DNA from: Coriobacteriia bacterium
GTDB taxonomy: Bacteria > Actinomycetota > Coriobacteriia > Anaerosomatales > Anaerosomataceae
Reading direction: 5' to 3'
Assembly (NCBI GenBank): GCA_030651765.1
Contig: JAUSBY010000014.1
Span: 1-35,166 of the forward strand
DNA: 35,166 nucleotides
This document shows, in pieces, positions 17,362-25,650 of the stretch. Below the pieces are notes generated by a model that was given only the letters and a program-made list of their open reading frames with translations, did no database searches and was not told the origin of the DNA. Each line of letters opens with the position of its first letter. Within the stretch, counting starts at the first letter, position 1. The translations under genes were made by a program, and so were the position numbers.

Positions 17362-18203
17362 GCCTCGGCTTCCTGCGCTGCCGGCTCGCCGTCTGCCGTG
17401 CGCCGTCCGAGCGGTTGCGCGTCCTGGGCGGGTGCCATCTCTCGCGCCAGAGCGGCGAGGCGTCCCGCGTCGCGTGAGCACGCCAGCACCTCGGTCGTGA
17501 TGACCGAGTCGTCGGCGCCGAGCGTGTCGCACGCCAGCGTGTGGAGCCGTGCGGCTGCGACAGTGGCGCCCTCAGGCTCCGTGTTGGGCAGGAGCACTAT
17601 GAACTCGTTCCGACCCCGGAACGCGACATCGTCCACGAGTCGCACGTCGCCTCGTAGGGTGCCTGCGACGTGGCGCATCATCGTCCGATGCCGGGCGGGC
17701 CGCAACCCTTCGTACAGGCTGGGGCCGATACGCACGACCACCAGCGAGAAGGGCGTCTGATACCGCTGCCACGAGGCCAGTGCCGACTCGATCGCTCGCG
17801 CGACGTGCAGCGCGCTGTACGCGCCGGTCGTACGGTCCACCATCGTCGTGTTCTCGAGGCCTGCGAGCACGTACTTGAGCCGGCCGGCCACCTCGCCGCC
17901 GATGATTCCCACCACGGCGTAGGTGACGACCCGGATCGCTATGAGGACGAGCGCGTCGTTCGTCAGGCCCTCGGCGTTGAGCAGCGGCATGCGGAGCGCC
18001 ACGTACAGACCCGTCGCCATGATGGCGGCTACGAACCCACCGTTGCGGCCCCAGTGCAGGGCGCCGGCAAGCACGAGCACGATGAGCAGCTGGGCGACGA
18101 CCTCGGCAGTCTGCGGCGCGACACCCGGGGCGATGAGCATGCTCGACACGACGGCCAACGAGCCGAACGCCATGATGATCGCCTCGAACCACGTGTACTT
18201 CAC
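17343..18203 (-). CDS. Membrane protein with degenerate GGDEF domain
   Basis: A 286-residue protein. The first 120 residues hold about four membrane helices (for example AEVVAQLLIVLVLAGALHWG). After a linker, VDRTTGAYSALHVARAIESA starts a GGDEF-like domain, matching the usual D-x-LTG-x-YN entry. The signature itself, expected as GGDEF or GGEEF, reads RGRNEF, so both glycines and the first acid are altered. The C-terminal 30 residues are Ala/Glu-rich. Active c-di-GMP synthesis is unlikely; GTP or c-di-GMP binding, or a structural role, remain possible. GTG at 18201-18203 follows AGGAGG. It lies 31 bases after the prepilin gene and is probably cotranscribed with it. Confidence 0.75.
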   Translation of the reverse strand: MKYTWFEAIIMAFGSLAVVSSMLIAPGVAPQTAEVVAQLLIVLVLAGALHWGRNGGFVAAIMATGLYVALRMPLLNAEGLTNDALVLIAIRVVTYAVVGIIGGEVAGRLKYVLAGLENTTMVDRTTGAYSALHVARAIESALASWQRYQTPFSLVVVRIGPSLYEGLRPARHRTMMRHVAGTLRGDVRLVDDVAFRGRNEFIVLLPNTEPEGATVAAARLHTLACDTLGADDSVITTEVLACSRDAGRLAALAREMAPAQDAQPLGRRTADGEPAAQEAEAQESAG

Positions 18204-18234
18204 TGGACCTCCTGTAGCGGGTCGTTGCTTACTG

Positions 18235-18579
18235 TCACGGATGATTCGGGCAGGTGACACTGCCGGTTGTCGGGTTGAAGATGTACAGGGTGCCGTCCGA
18301 CGGGCATCGGGATGTCGATTCGAAGTTCCGGACCGATGAGGCCAGACTGTCTATGGTGATCGTCGCTTCCGACGCTGACGAGGCTGCGACCACGACCACG
18401 GCGGCCCGTTCGAGCACGGAGCGGTTATGGTCGCATGCGGCGGCAGCGGCTCGCGCAGAAGCGGGGAGATAGGACGCTACCGCCACCAGAAGCAGGATCG
18501 CGATGATGAGGACGACGGTCATCAGCTCGATCGCCGTGAACCCGGCGTCGCCCCCCGGCGCTCTCCGTCTACCGTTCAC
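18235..18579 (-). CDS. Orphan type IV/II prepilin-like protein
   Basis: A 114-residue protein with a class III signal. A short basic leader (NGRRRAPGGDAG) is followed by FTAIELMTVVLIIAILLLVA, giving cleavage after Gly by prepilin peptidase, a glutamate at mature position 5 and one long hydrophobic helix. The mature part is short and has three cysteines after the helix, at least two of which could form a disulfide (CPSDGTLYI and the terminal TGSVTCPNHP). The C-terminal style resembles minor pseudopilins. No assembly ATPase, peptidase or platform gene is nearby. GTG at 18577-18579 is used, seven bases after GGGGG; the adjoining GTG at 18582 is equally possible. Confidence 0.85.
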   Translation of the reverse strand: MNGRRRAPGGDAGFTAIELMTVVLIIAILLLVAVASYLPASARAAAAACDHNRSVLERAAVVVVAASSASEATITIDSLASSVRNFESTSRCPSDGTLYIFNPTTGSVTCPNHP

Positions 18580-18721
18580 CACCAGACCCCCATCGTTTGG
18601 CCAATACTGCTTCCGCCGACTCCTCGGCACACGCTTGAGGATTATGTCGGCACATGAACCGCACCCCTGAAGCGTACGATACCGCGAGGGTCGGATCGGT
18701 GCATCTCTCACGCACAACCCC

Positions 18722-18727
18722 TACAAT
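18722..18727 (+). promoter_or_regulatory. Possible -10 element for the D,D-carboxypeptidase gene
   Basis: TACAAT lies 40 bases upstream of the GTG start at 18768, in the divergent region between the prepilin gene and the carboxypeptidase gene. The -35 region is poor, so this rests on the -10 and its position. Confidence 0.45.
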
Positions 18728-18767
18728 CGAAAGTGTCTCGACAGACCCCGCCAGGACGGAGTCACGC

Positions 18768-20009
18768 GTGTCCGCACACGCTCGCGCGCAGCGCGCGCTG
18801 GTCTCGTTGTCGCTCGCTCTCGCGCTGCTGGTCGCCCCCCCGGCTTGGGCGTCATCGGTTGAAACCGATCGTATCGGAGGCCTGCCGGTAGCCGGAGACC
18901 CGGCGCTCGCATCGGCAGTCCCCGAGGTGTCGATACCGGCGGGTGTGCTCTGGACGGGCGATGGGCGTCCCCTGTGGGAGCGGGACGCCGATGCGCGGCG
19001 TGCGATGGCGTCGACCACCAAGCTGATGACAGCTCTGGTGGTCCTGGACTCGGCGGATCTCGAAGAGGTCGTGACCGTCTCCCGGCGGGCGGCGAGCGTG
19101 GGAGAAGCCGGTGTCGAGCTCGTCGCCGGTCAGAAGATGACCGTCCGCGAGATGCTCGAGGCGACGCTCGTACGATCGGGCAACGATGCAGCGTTCGCGC
19201 TCGCGGAGCACGTGGCGGGCAGTGTGGAGGCGTTCGTGCAGCGCATGAACGACAAGGCGGCCGAGCTGGGCCTCGACGATACGGCGTTCGCCAACCCGCA
19301 CGGGCTCGACGCCGTCGGGCACTACACCTCGGCATCGGATCTGGCCACGCTTGCGACGGTCGCGATGGCCGACGAGCGGTTCGCAGCGATGGTCACCCAG
19401 CCGCGCGTGAGCGTTCGCGGTACGGGCGGGTCGGTGAAGGTGTACGAGAACTCCAACAAGCTTCTTGACTCGTATGCCGGCGCGACAGGGGTCAAGACAG
19501 GCTGGACGAGCAAGGCCGGCTACTGTGTCGTCGCCTCCGCCGAGCGAGAGGAGATAGGCCTCATCGCCGTGGTACTCGGGGCGGCTTCCGAAGACGACCG
19601 GTTCGAGCAGGCTCGCGCGCTACTCGACTGGGGATTCGACCACTACGCGCTCACACCGGTCTCATCGGCCGAGGAGACAGCGGCACTCGTGTCCGTGACG
19701 GACTATCTGGACCGTACCGTCGCGGCGCGCGTCGCCGAGACCGTAGCGGTCCCGGTGTTCGACCTCGATGGTGACGTGACCTCGCGCATCGACGTGATCG
19801 AGGAGGTCGACGCGCCTGTGGTTGCCGGGCAACGTCTGGGCACGCTCACCGTCGTTCAGGGCGACCGTCTGCTGGCGCAGGTAGCGCTCGTGGCGGCCTC
19901 CGACGTGCCGGCGCCCGATCTGTGGGAGTCCATCGGCATATGGTTCACCCGACTGTGGAGGACGATGTTCGGCGGCGAGCGCGTGGCCGAGCCGGTCTTC
20001 GTGATGTGA
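18768..20009 (+). CDS. Serine-type D-Ala-D-Ala carboxypeptidase (PBP5/DacF family)
   Basis: A 413-residue secreted penicillin-binding protein that trims the terminal D-Ala from peptidoglycan stem peptides. A signal peptide occupies about residues 1-28, with cleavage after Ala-Trp-Ala. The three catalytic motifs are present and well spaced: S82-T-T-K85, S137-G-N139 and K243-T-G245. A C-terminal PBP5-like beta domain (about 310-390) follows, and a late aromatic segment (DLWESIGIWFTRLWRTMF) may anchor it to the membrane as an amphipathic helix. GTG at 18768 has GGAG seven bases upstream; longer in-frame starts would put the signal peptide well inside the protein. gcvT starts 15 bases after its stop, so it may drive the glycine cleavage genes. 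Confidence 0.93.
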   Translation: MSAHARAQRALVSLSLALALLVAPPAWASSVETDRIGGLPVAGDPALASAVPEVSIPAGVLWTGDGRPLWERDADARRAMASTTKLMTALVVLDSADLEEVVTVSRRAASVGEAGVELVAGQKMTVREMLEATLVRSGNDAAFALAEHVAGSVEAFVQRMNDKAAELGLDDTAFANPHGLDAVGHYTSASDLATLATVAMADERFAAMVTQPRVSVRGTGGSVKVYENSNKLLDSYAGATGVKTGWTSKAGYCVVASAEREEIGLIAVVLGAASEDDRFEQARALLDWGFDHYALTPVSSAEETAALVSVTDYLDRTVAARVAETVAVPVFDLDGDVTSRIDVIEEVDAPVVAGQRLGTLTVVQGDRLLAQVALVAASDVPAPDLWESIGIWFTRLWRTMFGGERVAEPVFVM

Positions 20010-20024
20010 GAGGAGTCTACCGAC

Positions 20025-21131
20025 GTGTCAGAGCCGTCACGTACCACACCGCTTCATGACGAGCATGTCGCACTCGGCGCCCGGATGGTGGACTTCGCCG
20101 GATGGCGGATGCCCGTTCAGTATCAGGGGATCATCGACGAGCACAACGCCGTGCGAACAGGCGTCGGGATCTTCGATGTGTCGCACATGGGCGAGTTCCG
20201 GCTCTTCGGATCGGACGCGAAGGCAGCGCTTGAGCGCATCGTGACTAACGATCTCGACCGGATCGACGTGGTCGGTCACGCTCTGTACACCGTGATGTGT
20301 GACGAGGACGGCGGCATCATCGACGACCTTATCGTCTATCACACCGGTGATCTCGAGTATCTCGTGGTGGTCAACGCAGCTAACCGCGAGACCGACTGGG
20401 CGTGGATCACATCGCACCTGCCCCCGACCGTGGAGGCGGTCGACGAGAGTGACCGGACGGCACTCATCGCCGTGCAGGGGCCAGGCGCGCTTGCGGTCGT
20501 CAGCGAGCTTGCCGGACCTAGCTGGGAGCCGCCCGGACGGTTCTCGCTCGGCGAGGCGACGCTCGACGGTGTCGGCGTGCTGGTGGCACGCACCGGCTAC
20601 ACGGGAGAGGACGGCGTGGAGCTGTTCTGCCATACGTCGCACGCTGTGGCGTTGTGGCGTCTGCTTCTGAGCTTTCCCGAGGTCACGCCGTGCGGTCTCG
20701 GTGCGCGCGACACGCTCCGGCTCGAGATGGGCTACGCGCTGTACGGGAGCGACATGGACCGGGGCGTCGATCCCGTGTCGGCCGGGCTCGGATGGGTGGT
20801 GCCGAAGACGAAGTCCGGCTACATCGGCCACGCCGCGATCGCCCGGATACGCGAGGCAGGGCCGTCCCGCAAACTCGTCGGACTCACCGTCGGCAAAGGC
20901 GTTCCGCGCCACGGGTACACCCTGTTGCGTGAGGGTGCCGAGGTCGGTAAGGTGGCAAGCGGCACGTTCTCGCCGACACTCGGGCACGGCATCGCGACAG
21001 CGTACGTGCCGGCAGGGCTGGCAGAACCGGGCACCGCGCTTGAGATGGAGATCAGGCGCAAGACGGTCGGGGCGACCGTCGTCCGGCCACCGTTCGTGAA
21101 GGAGACATCGCTCACGGCATCGGGCTCGTGA
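20025..21131 (+). CDS. gcvT: Glycine cleavage system T protein (aminomethyltransferase)
   Basis: A 368-residue tetrahydrofolate-dependent enzyme. It releases ammonia from the aminomethyl group carried on lipoylated GcvH and passes the carbon to tetrahydrofolate. Family motifs are present: MVDFAGWRMPVQY near the start, GIFDVSHMGEF, the folate-site region RTGYTGEDGVELF and the later LRLEMGYALYG. Length is normal. The GTG start is preceded by GAGGAG. It opens the gcv block; the gap to gcvH is 33 bases. No glycine riboswitch is possible immediately upstream, because only 15 bases separate it from the carboxypeptidase gene. Confidence 0.96.
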   Translation: MSEPSRTTPLHDEHVALGARMVDFAGWRMPVQYQGIIDEHNAVRTGVGIFDVSHMGEFRLFGSDAKAALERIVTNDLDRIDVVGHALYTVMCDEDGGIIDDLIVYHTGDLEYLVVVNAANRETDWAWITSHLPPTVEAVDESDRTALIAVQGPGALAVVSELAGPSWEPPGRFSLGEATLDGVGVLVARTGYTGEDGVELFCHTSHAVALWRLLLSFPEVTPCGLGARDTLRLEMGYALYGSDMDRGVDPVSAGLGWVVPKTKSGYIGHAAIARIREAGPSRKLVGLTVGKGVPRHGYTLLREGAEVGKVASGTFSPTLGHGIATAYVPAGLAEPGTALEMEIRRKTVGATVVRPPFVKETSLTASGS

Positions 21132-21164
21132 GCACAGGCTTCCCGGAAGGAGCTTGAGGACCCC

Positions 21165-21548
21165 ATGTATCCCAAGGACCTGAAGTACGACCGCGAGCAC
21201 GAGTGGGTGCGCCTCGAGGGCGGCATCGCGGTGATGGGCATCTCGCACTTCGCACAGGACCAACTCGGCGAGGTCGTGTACGTTGACCTGCCCACAGCCG
21301 GCGCCACGCTGTCGGCCGGTGACTCGTTCGGCGAGATCGAGTCGGTCAAGTCGGTCTCCGAGCTGTTCTCGCCGGTCTCGGGTGAGATCGTCGAGGTGAA
21401 CGACGAGCTCAGCGACACGCCGGAGACCGTGAACGAGGATCCGTACGGCGATGGCTGGATGATCAAGGTCTCGCTCTCCGACCCGTCACAGGTCGACGCG
21501 CTCATGGATGCCGATGGCTACGAGGCGTTCCTCGCCGAGGCTGAGTAG
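21165..21548 (+). CDS. gcvH: Glycine cleavage system H protein
   Basis: A 127-residue lipoyl carrier protein that shuttles the aminomethyl intermediate between the P, T and L proteins. The lipoylation site is K62 in GEIESVKSVSEL, in the usual beta-hairpin context; LGEVVYVDLP and NEDPYGDGWMIKV flank it as in the family. Length is normal. AAGGAG precedes the start at moderate distance. gcvPA starts three bases after its stop. A LipM-type acyltransferase at the end of the same operon probably loads octanoate onto this lysine. Confidence 0.97.
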   Translation: MYPKDLKYDREHEWVRLEGGIAVMGISHFAQDQLGEVVYVDLPTAGATLSAGDSFGEIESVKSVSELFSPVSGEIVEVNDELSDTPETVNEDPYGDGWMIKVSLSDPSQVDALMDADGYEAFLAEAE

Positions 21549-21551
21549 TTC

Positions 21552-22889
21552 ATGCGTTTCATCCCCGTGACCTGCGAGGAGCAGGCCGAGATGCTTCGCG
21601 TGGTCGGTGCGGACACCGTCGATGACCTGTTCGTGGACGTTCCCGCCGCCGCGCGTCTCGGTCGGCCACTGGCGCTTCCTGACCCTCTGGGTGAGGTTGA
21701 GCTTGCCGCGCACCTCGAGGATCTCGCGTCGGCCGACTCGCATGCCGGGAGCGTCGTCTCGCTGCTCGGTGGCGGGTGCTACGACCACTACGTGCCGGCG
21801 ATCGTCGACGCTGTGGTCAGCAAGCCTGCGTTCTTCACCGCATACACGCCATACCAGCCCGAGGTGAGCCAGGGCACGTTGCAAGCGGTCTACGAGTACC
21901 AGTCGATGATATGCGCGCTCACCGGCATGGATGTCGCCAACGCATCGATGTACGACGGCGCCAGCGCGTTCGCCGAAGCGGCCCTTATGGCTGCTCGTGT
22001 CACACGTCGCCACCAGGTCGTCGTCTCGGCAGCGGTCCATCCCGAGTGGCGCGAGACGCTCGCAACGTACGTGGGGGCCGGCGTGCTGGACATCCTCACG
22101 TGTCCGATGAGCGATGGTGTCACCGATGCCGCCGCGCTCCGTGACCTGGTCGATGACCGCACCGCTGCGGTCCTCGCGGCGTCGCCGACCTTCTATGGAG
22201 CGCTCGACGATCTCGAGGCACTCGCCGGGATCGCGCACGATGCCGGCGCGCTGCTCGTCGCGGGAACCAACCCGATACTACTCGGCGTGCTCGAACCGCC
22301 GGCGGCCTACGGCGCGGACATCGTCGTGGGGGAGGGCCAGCCGCTCGGCAACCCTCAGTCCTTCGGCGGTCCCGGGCTCGGGATCTTCGCGTGTCGCCAG
22401 GAGCATCTCCGACAGATGCCCGGTCGCGTCGCGGGGCGTACGACGGACGTGGACGGCCGCACGGGGTTCGTGCTGACGTTCTCGACGCGGGAGCAGCACA
22501 TCCGGCGCGAGAAGGCGACGTCCAACATCTGCTCCAACCATGCGCTCAACGCGCTCGCGGCGGGCGTCTACCTCAGTGCGGTAGGTCGCGAGGGGCTTGC
22601 GGGCATCGGCCGGGCGTGCGTGGCTAAGGCGCACTACCTCGAGTCACGGCTGGTCGAGACCGGTCGGTTCGAGCGCGTCTTCTCGGCGCCGTTCGCGCAC
22701 GAATTCGCGCTGCGCTACACCGGTGACGTCGCGGTCATGCAGGCGCGCCTGCTCGAGCGCGGCTTCTTCGCCGGCCTCGATCTCGGGCGCTTCAGGGCCG
22801 AGGACGTCGGCCGTGTGCTGTTCGCGGTGACAGAGAAGCGTACGCGCGCCCAACTCGACCGGTTCGTGGCGGAGGTGAACGCCCTGTGA
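21552..22889 (+). CDS. gcvPA: Glycine dehydrogenase (decarboxylating) subunit 1
   Basis: A 445-residue N-terminal-half subunit of the split P protein, which with GcvPB decarboxylates glycine using pyridoxal phosphate. It starts with MRFIPVTCEEQAEMLRVVG, has SLLGGGCYDHYVPAIVD and AYTPYQPEVSQGTLQAVYEY, and later EKATSNICSNHALNALAAG. All are standard for this subunit, which lacks the PLP lysine. The split form is common in thermophiles, Firmicutes and early actinobacteria, whereas mycobacteria and E. coli have a single P protein. Its end overlaps the gcvPB start by four bases (GTGA). Confidence 0.96.
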   Translation: MRFIPVTCEEQAEMLRVVGADTVDDLFVDVPAAARLGRPLALPDPLGEVELAAHLEDLASADSHAGSVVSLLGGGCYDHYVPAIVDAVVSKPAFFTAYTPYQPEVSQGTLQAVYEYQSMICALTGMDVANASMYDGASAFAEAALMAARVTRRHQVVVSAAVHPEWRETLATYVGAGVLDILTCPMSDGVTDAAALRDLVDDRTAAVLAASPTFYGALDDLEALAGIAHDAGALLVAGTNPILLGVLEPPAAYGADIVVGEGQPLGNPQSFGGPGLGIFACRQEHLRQMPGRVAGRTTDVDGRTGFVLTFSTREQHIRREKATSNICSNHALNALAAGVYLSAVGREGLAGIGRACVAKAHYLESRLVETGRFERVFSAPFAHEFALRYTGDVAVMQARLLERGFFAGLDLGRFRAEDVGRVLFAVTEKRTRAQLDRFVAEVNAL

Positions 22890-24373
22890 GCGCACCGACA
22901 CGCGAACCGCTCACCGGGACGCTCATCTTCGAGCGCGGCGCGCCTGAGTCCCGCTGTGTCGAGTCGCCGGCGCTCGACGTGCCGGACGTCTCGCTGTCCG
23001 ACGTGCTGTCCGGACGGCAGCGCACCGAGCCTCCCGTACTGCCGCACGTGACCGAGGTCGAGATCGCGCGCCACTACGAGCGGCTCGCGAGCGCCAACTT
23101 CGGCGTGGACAGCGGGTTCTATCCGCTCGGCAGTTGCACGATGAAGTACAACCCGAAGATCGACGAGTGGGCATGCCGTCTGCCGGGATTCGCGGGGCTG
23201 CACCCATATCAGCCGCCCGCGACCGTGCAAGGCGCCCTCGAGTTGATGTGGGAGTTGCAGGAGGCACTCGCCGAGATAGCCGGCCTGCCCGCGGTCACGC
23301 TGCAACCGGCAGCCGGTGCGCACGGTGAACTCACCGGACTGCTCGCGATCCGCGCGTACCACACGGCCAACGGTGACCCGCGAGCGCGTGTGCTCGTGCC
23401 CGACTCGGCGCACGGCACTAATCCTGCGACCGTGGCGATGTGCGGCTACGAGGTCGTCCAGGTGCCGAGTGACGAGAGGGGCGGCGTGGACGTCGCGGCA
23501 CTCAATACCCTGCTCGACACGGACGTCGCAGCGATCATGCTCACCAACCCGAACACGCTCGGTCTGTTCGACGAGAACATCCTGGAGATCACGGCCGCGG
23601 TCCATGCCGTCGGCGCGCTGGCGTACTGCGACGGCGCAAACCTGAACGCCATCCTCGGCAAGTCGCGCCCGGGCGACATGGGCTTCGACGCGCTGCACAT
23701 CAACCTCCACAAGACCTTCGCGACCCCGCACGGCGGGGGAGGACCCGGCTCGGGTCCCGTGGCGGTGAGCGACGCGCTCGCACCGTACCTTCCCGGTCCG
23801 GTCGTGGCCCGCGCGGCCGACGGGGTGTTCTCGCTCGTGACGCCGGAGCGCAGCATCGGACGCGTGCGGTCGTTCGTCGGCAACTTCGGCGTGCTCGTCC
23901 GCGCGTATGCGTACATCCGCGCGGTGGGTGGGAGCGGGCTTACCGAGGTCGCCGAGCAGGCCGTTCTCTCGGCCAACTACCTCAAGGAGCTGCTGCGCGA
24001 CGTCTGGCCCCTACCGTACGACCGCGTGTGCAAGCACGAGTTCGTGCTCTCGGGAGGCCGGATGCGCAAGCAGACCGGCGTCCGCACGCTCGACGTCGCC
24101 AAGCGGCTGCTCGACTACGGGATCCATCCGCCGACGATCTACTTCCCGCTGATCGTGGAAGAGGCGCTCATGATCGAGCCGACCGAGACCGAGAGCAAAG
24201 AGACGCTCGACCGTTTCGCCGGGGTGCTGCGCACGATCGCGGCCGAGGCTGCCGAAGACGCCGGGTTGCTGCAGGGTGCGCCGTACTCGACGCCCGTGAG
24301 GCGGCTCGACGAAGCGGCTGCCGTCAAGCGGCCGGACCTGGCCTGGGTGCCGCCGGAGGGGGCGCCGGGCTAG
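22886..24373 (+). CDS. gcvPB: Glycine dehydrogenase (decarboxylating) subunit 2
   Basis: A 495-residue PLP-bearing subunit of the split P protein. The cofactor lysine is K276 in NLHKTFATPHGGGGPGSGP, the strongest signature of the family. Other landmarks are FYPLGSCTMKYNPK near residue 79 and DSAHGTNPATVAMCGY near residue 173. It catalyses glycine decarboxylation and transfer of the methylamine group to the lipoyl arm of GcvH. It starts with GTG overlapping the gcvPA stop. The acyltransferase gene follows after eight bases. No lpd (L protein) gene is in the window, so the L protein must be encoded elsewhere. Confidence 0.97.
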   Translation: MSAPTREPLTGTLIFERGAPESRCVESPALDVPDVSLSDVLSGRQRTEPPVLPHVTEVEIARHYERLASANFGVDSGFYPLGSCTMKYNPKIDEWACRLPGFAGLHPYQPPATVQGALELMWELQEALAEIAGLPAVTLQPAAGAHGELTGLLAIRAYHTANGDPRARVLVPDSAHGTNPATVAMCGYEVVQVPSDERGGVDVAALNTLLDTDVAAIMLTNPNTLGLFDENILEITAAVHAVGALAYCDGANLNAILGKSRPGDMGFDALHINLHKTFATPHGGGGPGSGPVAVSDALAPYLPGPVVARAADGVFSLVTPERSIGRVRSFVGNFGVLVRAYAYIRAVGGSGLTEVAEQAVLSANYLKELLRDVWPLPYDRVCKHEFVLSGGRMRKQTGVRTLDVAKRLLDYGIHPPTIYFPLIVEEALMIEPTETESKETLDRFAGVLRTIAAEAAEDAGLLQGAPYSTPVRRLDEAAAVKRPDLAWVPPEGAPG

Positions 24374-24381
24374 GCCGGGAG

Positions 24382-25155
24382 ATGGACACCTGGCGTCTCA
24401 TAGTCGACGGCCCCGCCGAGGGCGCACGCAATATGGCGGTCGACCGGGCGATCCTCTCGGCACACGAATCGGGAAGCGCGCCCCCGACGCTGCGCCTGTA
24501 CCGCTGGAGTCTGCCGACGGTCTCGTTGGGGCGGTTCCAGGATATCGGGGACGTCGATCTCGCGTACTGCCGCGAGCACGGCATCTGTGTGTGCCGGCGT
24601 CCGACCGGCGGCCGTGGCGTGCTGCACGACGATGAGCTGACGTACTCGGTGGTGGCCGGCGTACGCGACGGGCTCCCCCGCGGGATCCCGGGCAGCTACC
24701 GTGTGCTGTGTGGAGCGCTGGCAGAGGCGTACCGGGAACTCGGGATTGCCGCCGAACTCACCGCCCGTTCGCGCGGCCCGCGCGGTTCAGGGGCGTGCTA
24801 TCTGCACGCCACACCGGCCGACCTCTCACTCGGGGCGGCAAAGCTCTCGGGAAGCGCGCAGGTGTGGAGTCACGACTCCTGTCTGCAGCACGGGTCGTTC
24901 ACGATCACGCGCGATATCGGGCGCGAGGCTGCGGTCTTCCGTCTCGATCACGATGTCCGGACAGCGCTTGCGAAGACGACACTCACGATAGCCGACGCGT
25001 GCGAGAGTCCCCCGGCAGACGATGTGCTCGAAGCCGCGGTCGTGGCGGGTTTCGAGCGGGTGTTCAGGATACGCTTCGACCGTGGCGGTCTGTCTCCGGA
25101 CGAGGAGCGAGCGGCGGGCGAGGCCGTTGCCGATTTCGCGCTTCCAGGCCTCTGA
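24382..25155 (+). CDS. lipM: LipM-like octanoyltransferase for GcvH
   Basis: A 257-residue BPL/LplA/LipB-fold protein. RRPTGGRGVLHDDELTYSV (72-90) is the acyl-binding region and K154 in GAAKLSGSAQ the conserved lysine. C139 (GACYLHATPADL) lies 15 residues before that lysine, the spacing I recall for the catalytic cysteine of Bacillus LipM. LplA-type ligases lack this cysteine and usually carry an extra C-terminal domain, absent here. So transfer of octanoate from acyl carrier protein to GcvH fits better than ATP-dependent lipoate ligation. That assignment is inference; the fold is certain. It ends the gcv run, which supports GcvH as substrate. Lipoyl synthase is not in the window. Confidence 0.75.
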   Translation: MDTWRLIVDGPAEGARNMAVDRAILSAHESGSAPPTLRLYRWSLPTVSLGRFQDIGDVDLAYCREHGICVCRRPTGGRGVLHDDELTYSVVAGVRDGLPRGIPGSYRVLCGALAEAYRELGIAAELTARSRGPRGSGACYLHATPADLSLGAAKLSGSAQVWSHDSCLQHGSFTITRDIGREAAVFRLDHDVRTALAKTTLTIADACESPPADDVLEAAVVAGFERVFRIRFDRGGLSPDEERAAGEAVADFALPGL

Positions 25156-25239
25156 AACGGGGCGGATGAGGGGTCCGGGCGACAGGGGTGTGATTCGTCG
25201 ACGTCGAGTGGAGGTACAGCCACCGGTGTCAGCCCCGTC

Positions 25240-25248
25240 TGATACAAT
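25240..25248 (+). promoter_or_regulatory. Extended -10 promoter for the rsiG-like operon
   Basis: TGATACAAT is an extended -10 element (TG, one base, TACAAT). No good -35 is seen, as expected for extended -10 promoters. It lies 50 bases upstream of the GTG at 25298 and separates the gcv block from the regulatory genes. The same nonamer occurs at 29893-29901. Confidence 0.6.
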
Positions 25249-25297
25249 GAGGCCACGTTGGAGGAGCTGTTTTGTTGACTCGAGCGGAGGGGTCGTG

Positions 25298-25606
25298 GTG
25301 ACCGACAAGCACGCGTCCGAGGACGGTCTGCTGAACCTGCAGGAACGCTCGGTCGAAGAACTCCGGAGTCTGCTTGATGAACTGTATGCCGAGGAGCAGA
25401 AGGTCAGTTACCGCCGCAGGGTCCTTCATGGCAAGATCGACATCCTGCGGGCGGAGTTGGTGCGTCGTCTCAAGGAGGACCGGGAGGCCGGGAAGGGTGT
25501 CGTCACAGGTGGCGATATCGAGCGGCTTATCGAGATCCTCGCCAACGACCTGCATGGCGTGTCACGCTTCGATGTGGCCGCAGACGATGACGACTGGGAA
25601 GAGTGA
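25298..25606 (+). CDS. rsiG: RsiG-like c-di-GMP-responsive anti-sigma factor candidate
   Basis: A 102-residue, mainly helical protein. The central helix reads EEQKVSYRRRVLHGKIDILR and carries E33-x3-S37-x2-R40-x3-H44-x3-D48. Streptomyces RsiG (formerly AmfC) binds c-di-GMP through E-x3-S-x2-R-x3-Q-x3-D motifs and then sequesters the sigma factor WhiG; Rubrobacter RsiG has one such motif and works as a homodimer. Here there is one copy, with His in place of Gln. A second helix (GGDIERLIEILANDLHG) and an acidic tail follow. GTG at 25298 is preceded by GGAGGGG; GTG at 25295 is also possible. No sigma factor gene is in the window, so the partner is unknown. The family call is from motif recall, not a search. 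Confidence 0.65.
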   Translation: MTDKHASEDGLLNLQERSVEELRSLLDELYAEEQKVSYRRRVLHGKIDILRAELVRRLKEDREAGKGVVTGGDIERLIEILANDLHGVSRFDVAADDDDWEE

Positions 25607-25650
25607 TAGCTGCGCGGTTGCTGCGCGGTGGTACCGACAAGGAGGCACGT

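Noticed and set aside
15523-17532. Long minus-strand open frame opposite paaK and the ACT gene
   Set aside because: Same reason: a shadow of real plus-strand genes, with Asp/His/Arg-rich low-complexity translation.
19980-20040. Possible glycine riboswitch before gcvT
   Set aside because: Only 15 bases lie between the carboxypeptidase stop and the gcvT start, too short for any riboswitch.
20037-21263. Long minus-strand open frame opposite gcvT
   Set aside because: It lies entirely over gcvT and the start of gcvH, with no ribosome-binding site or family pattern.
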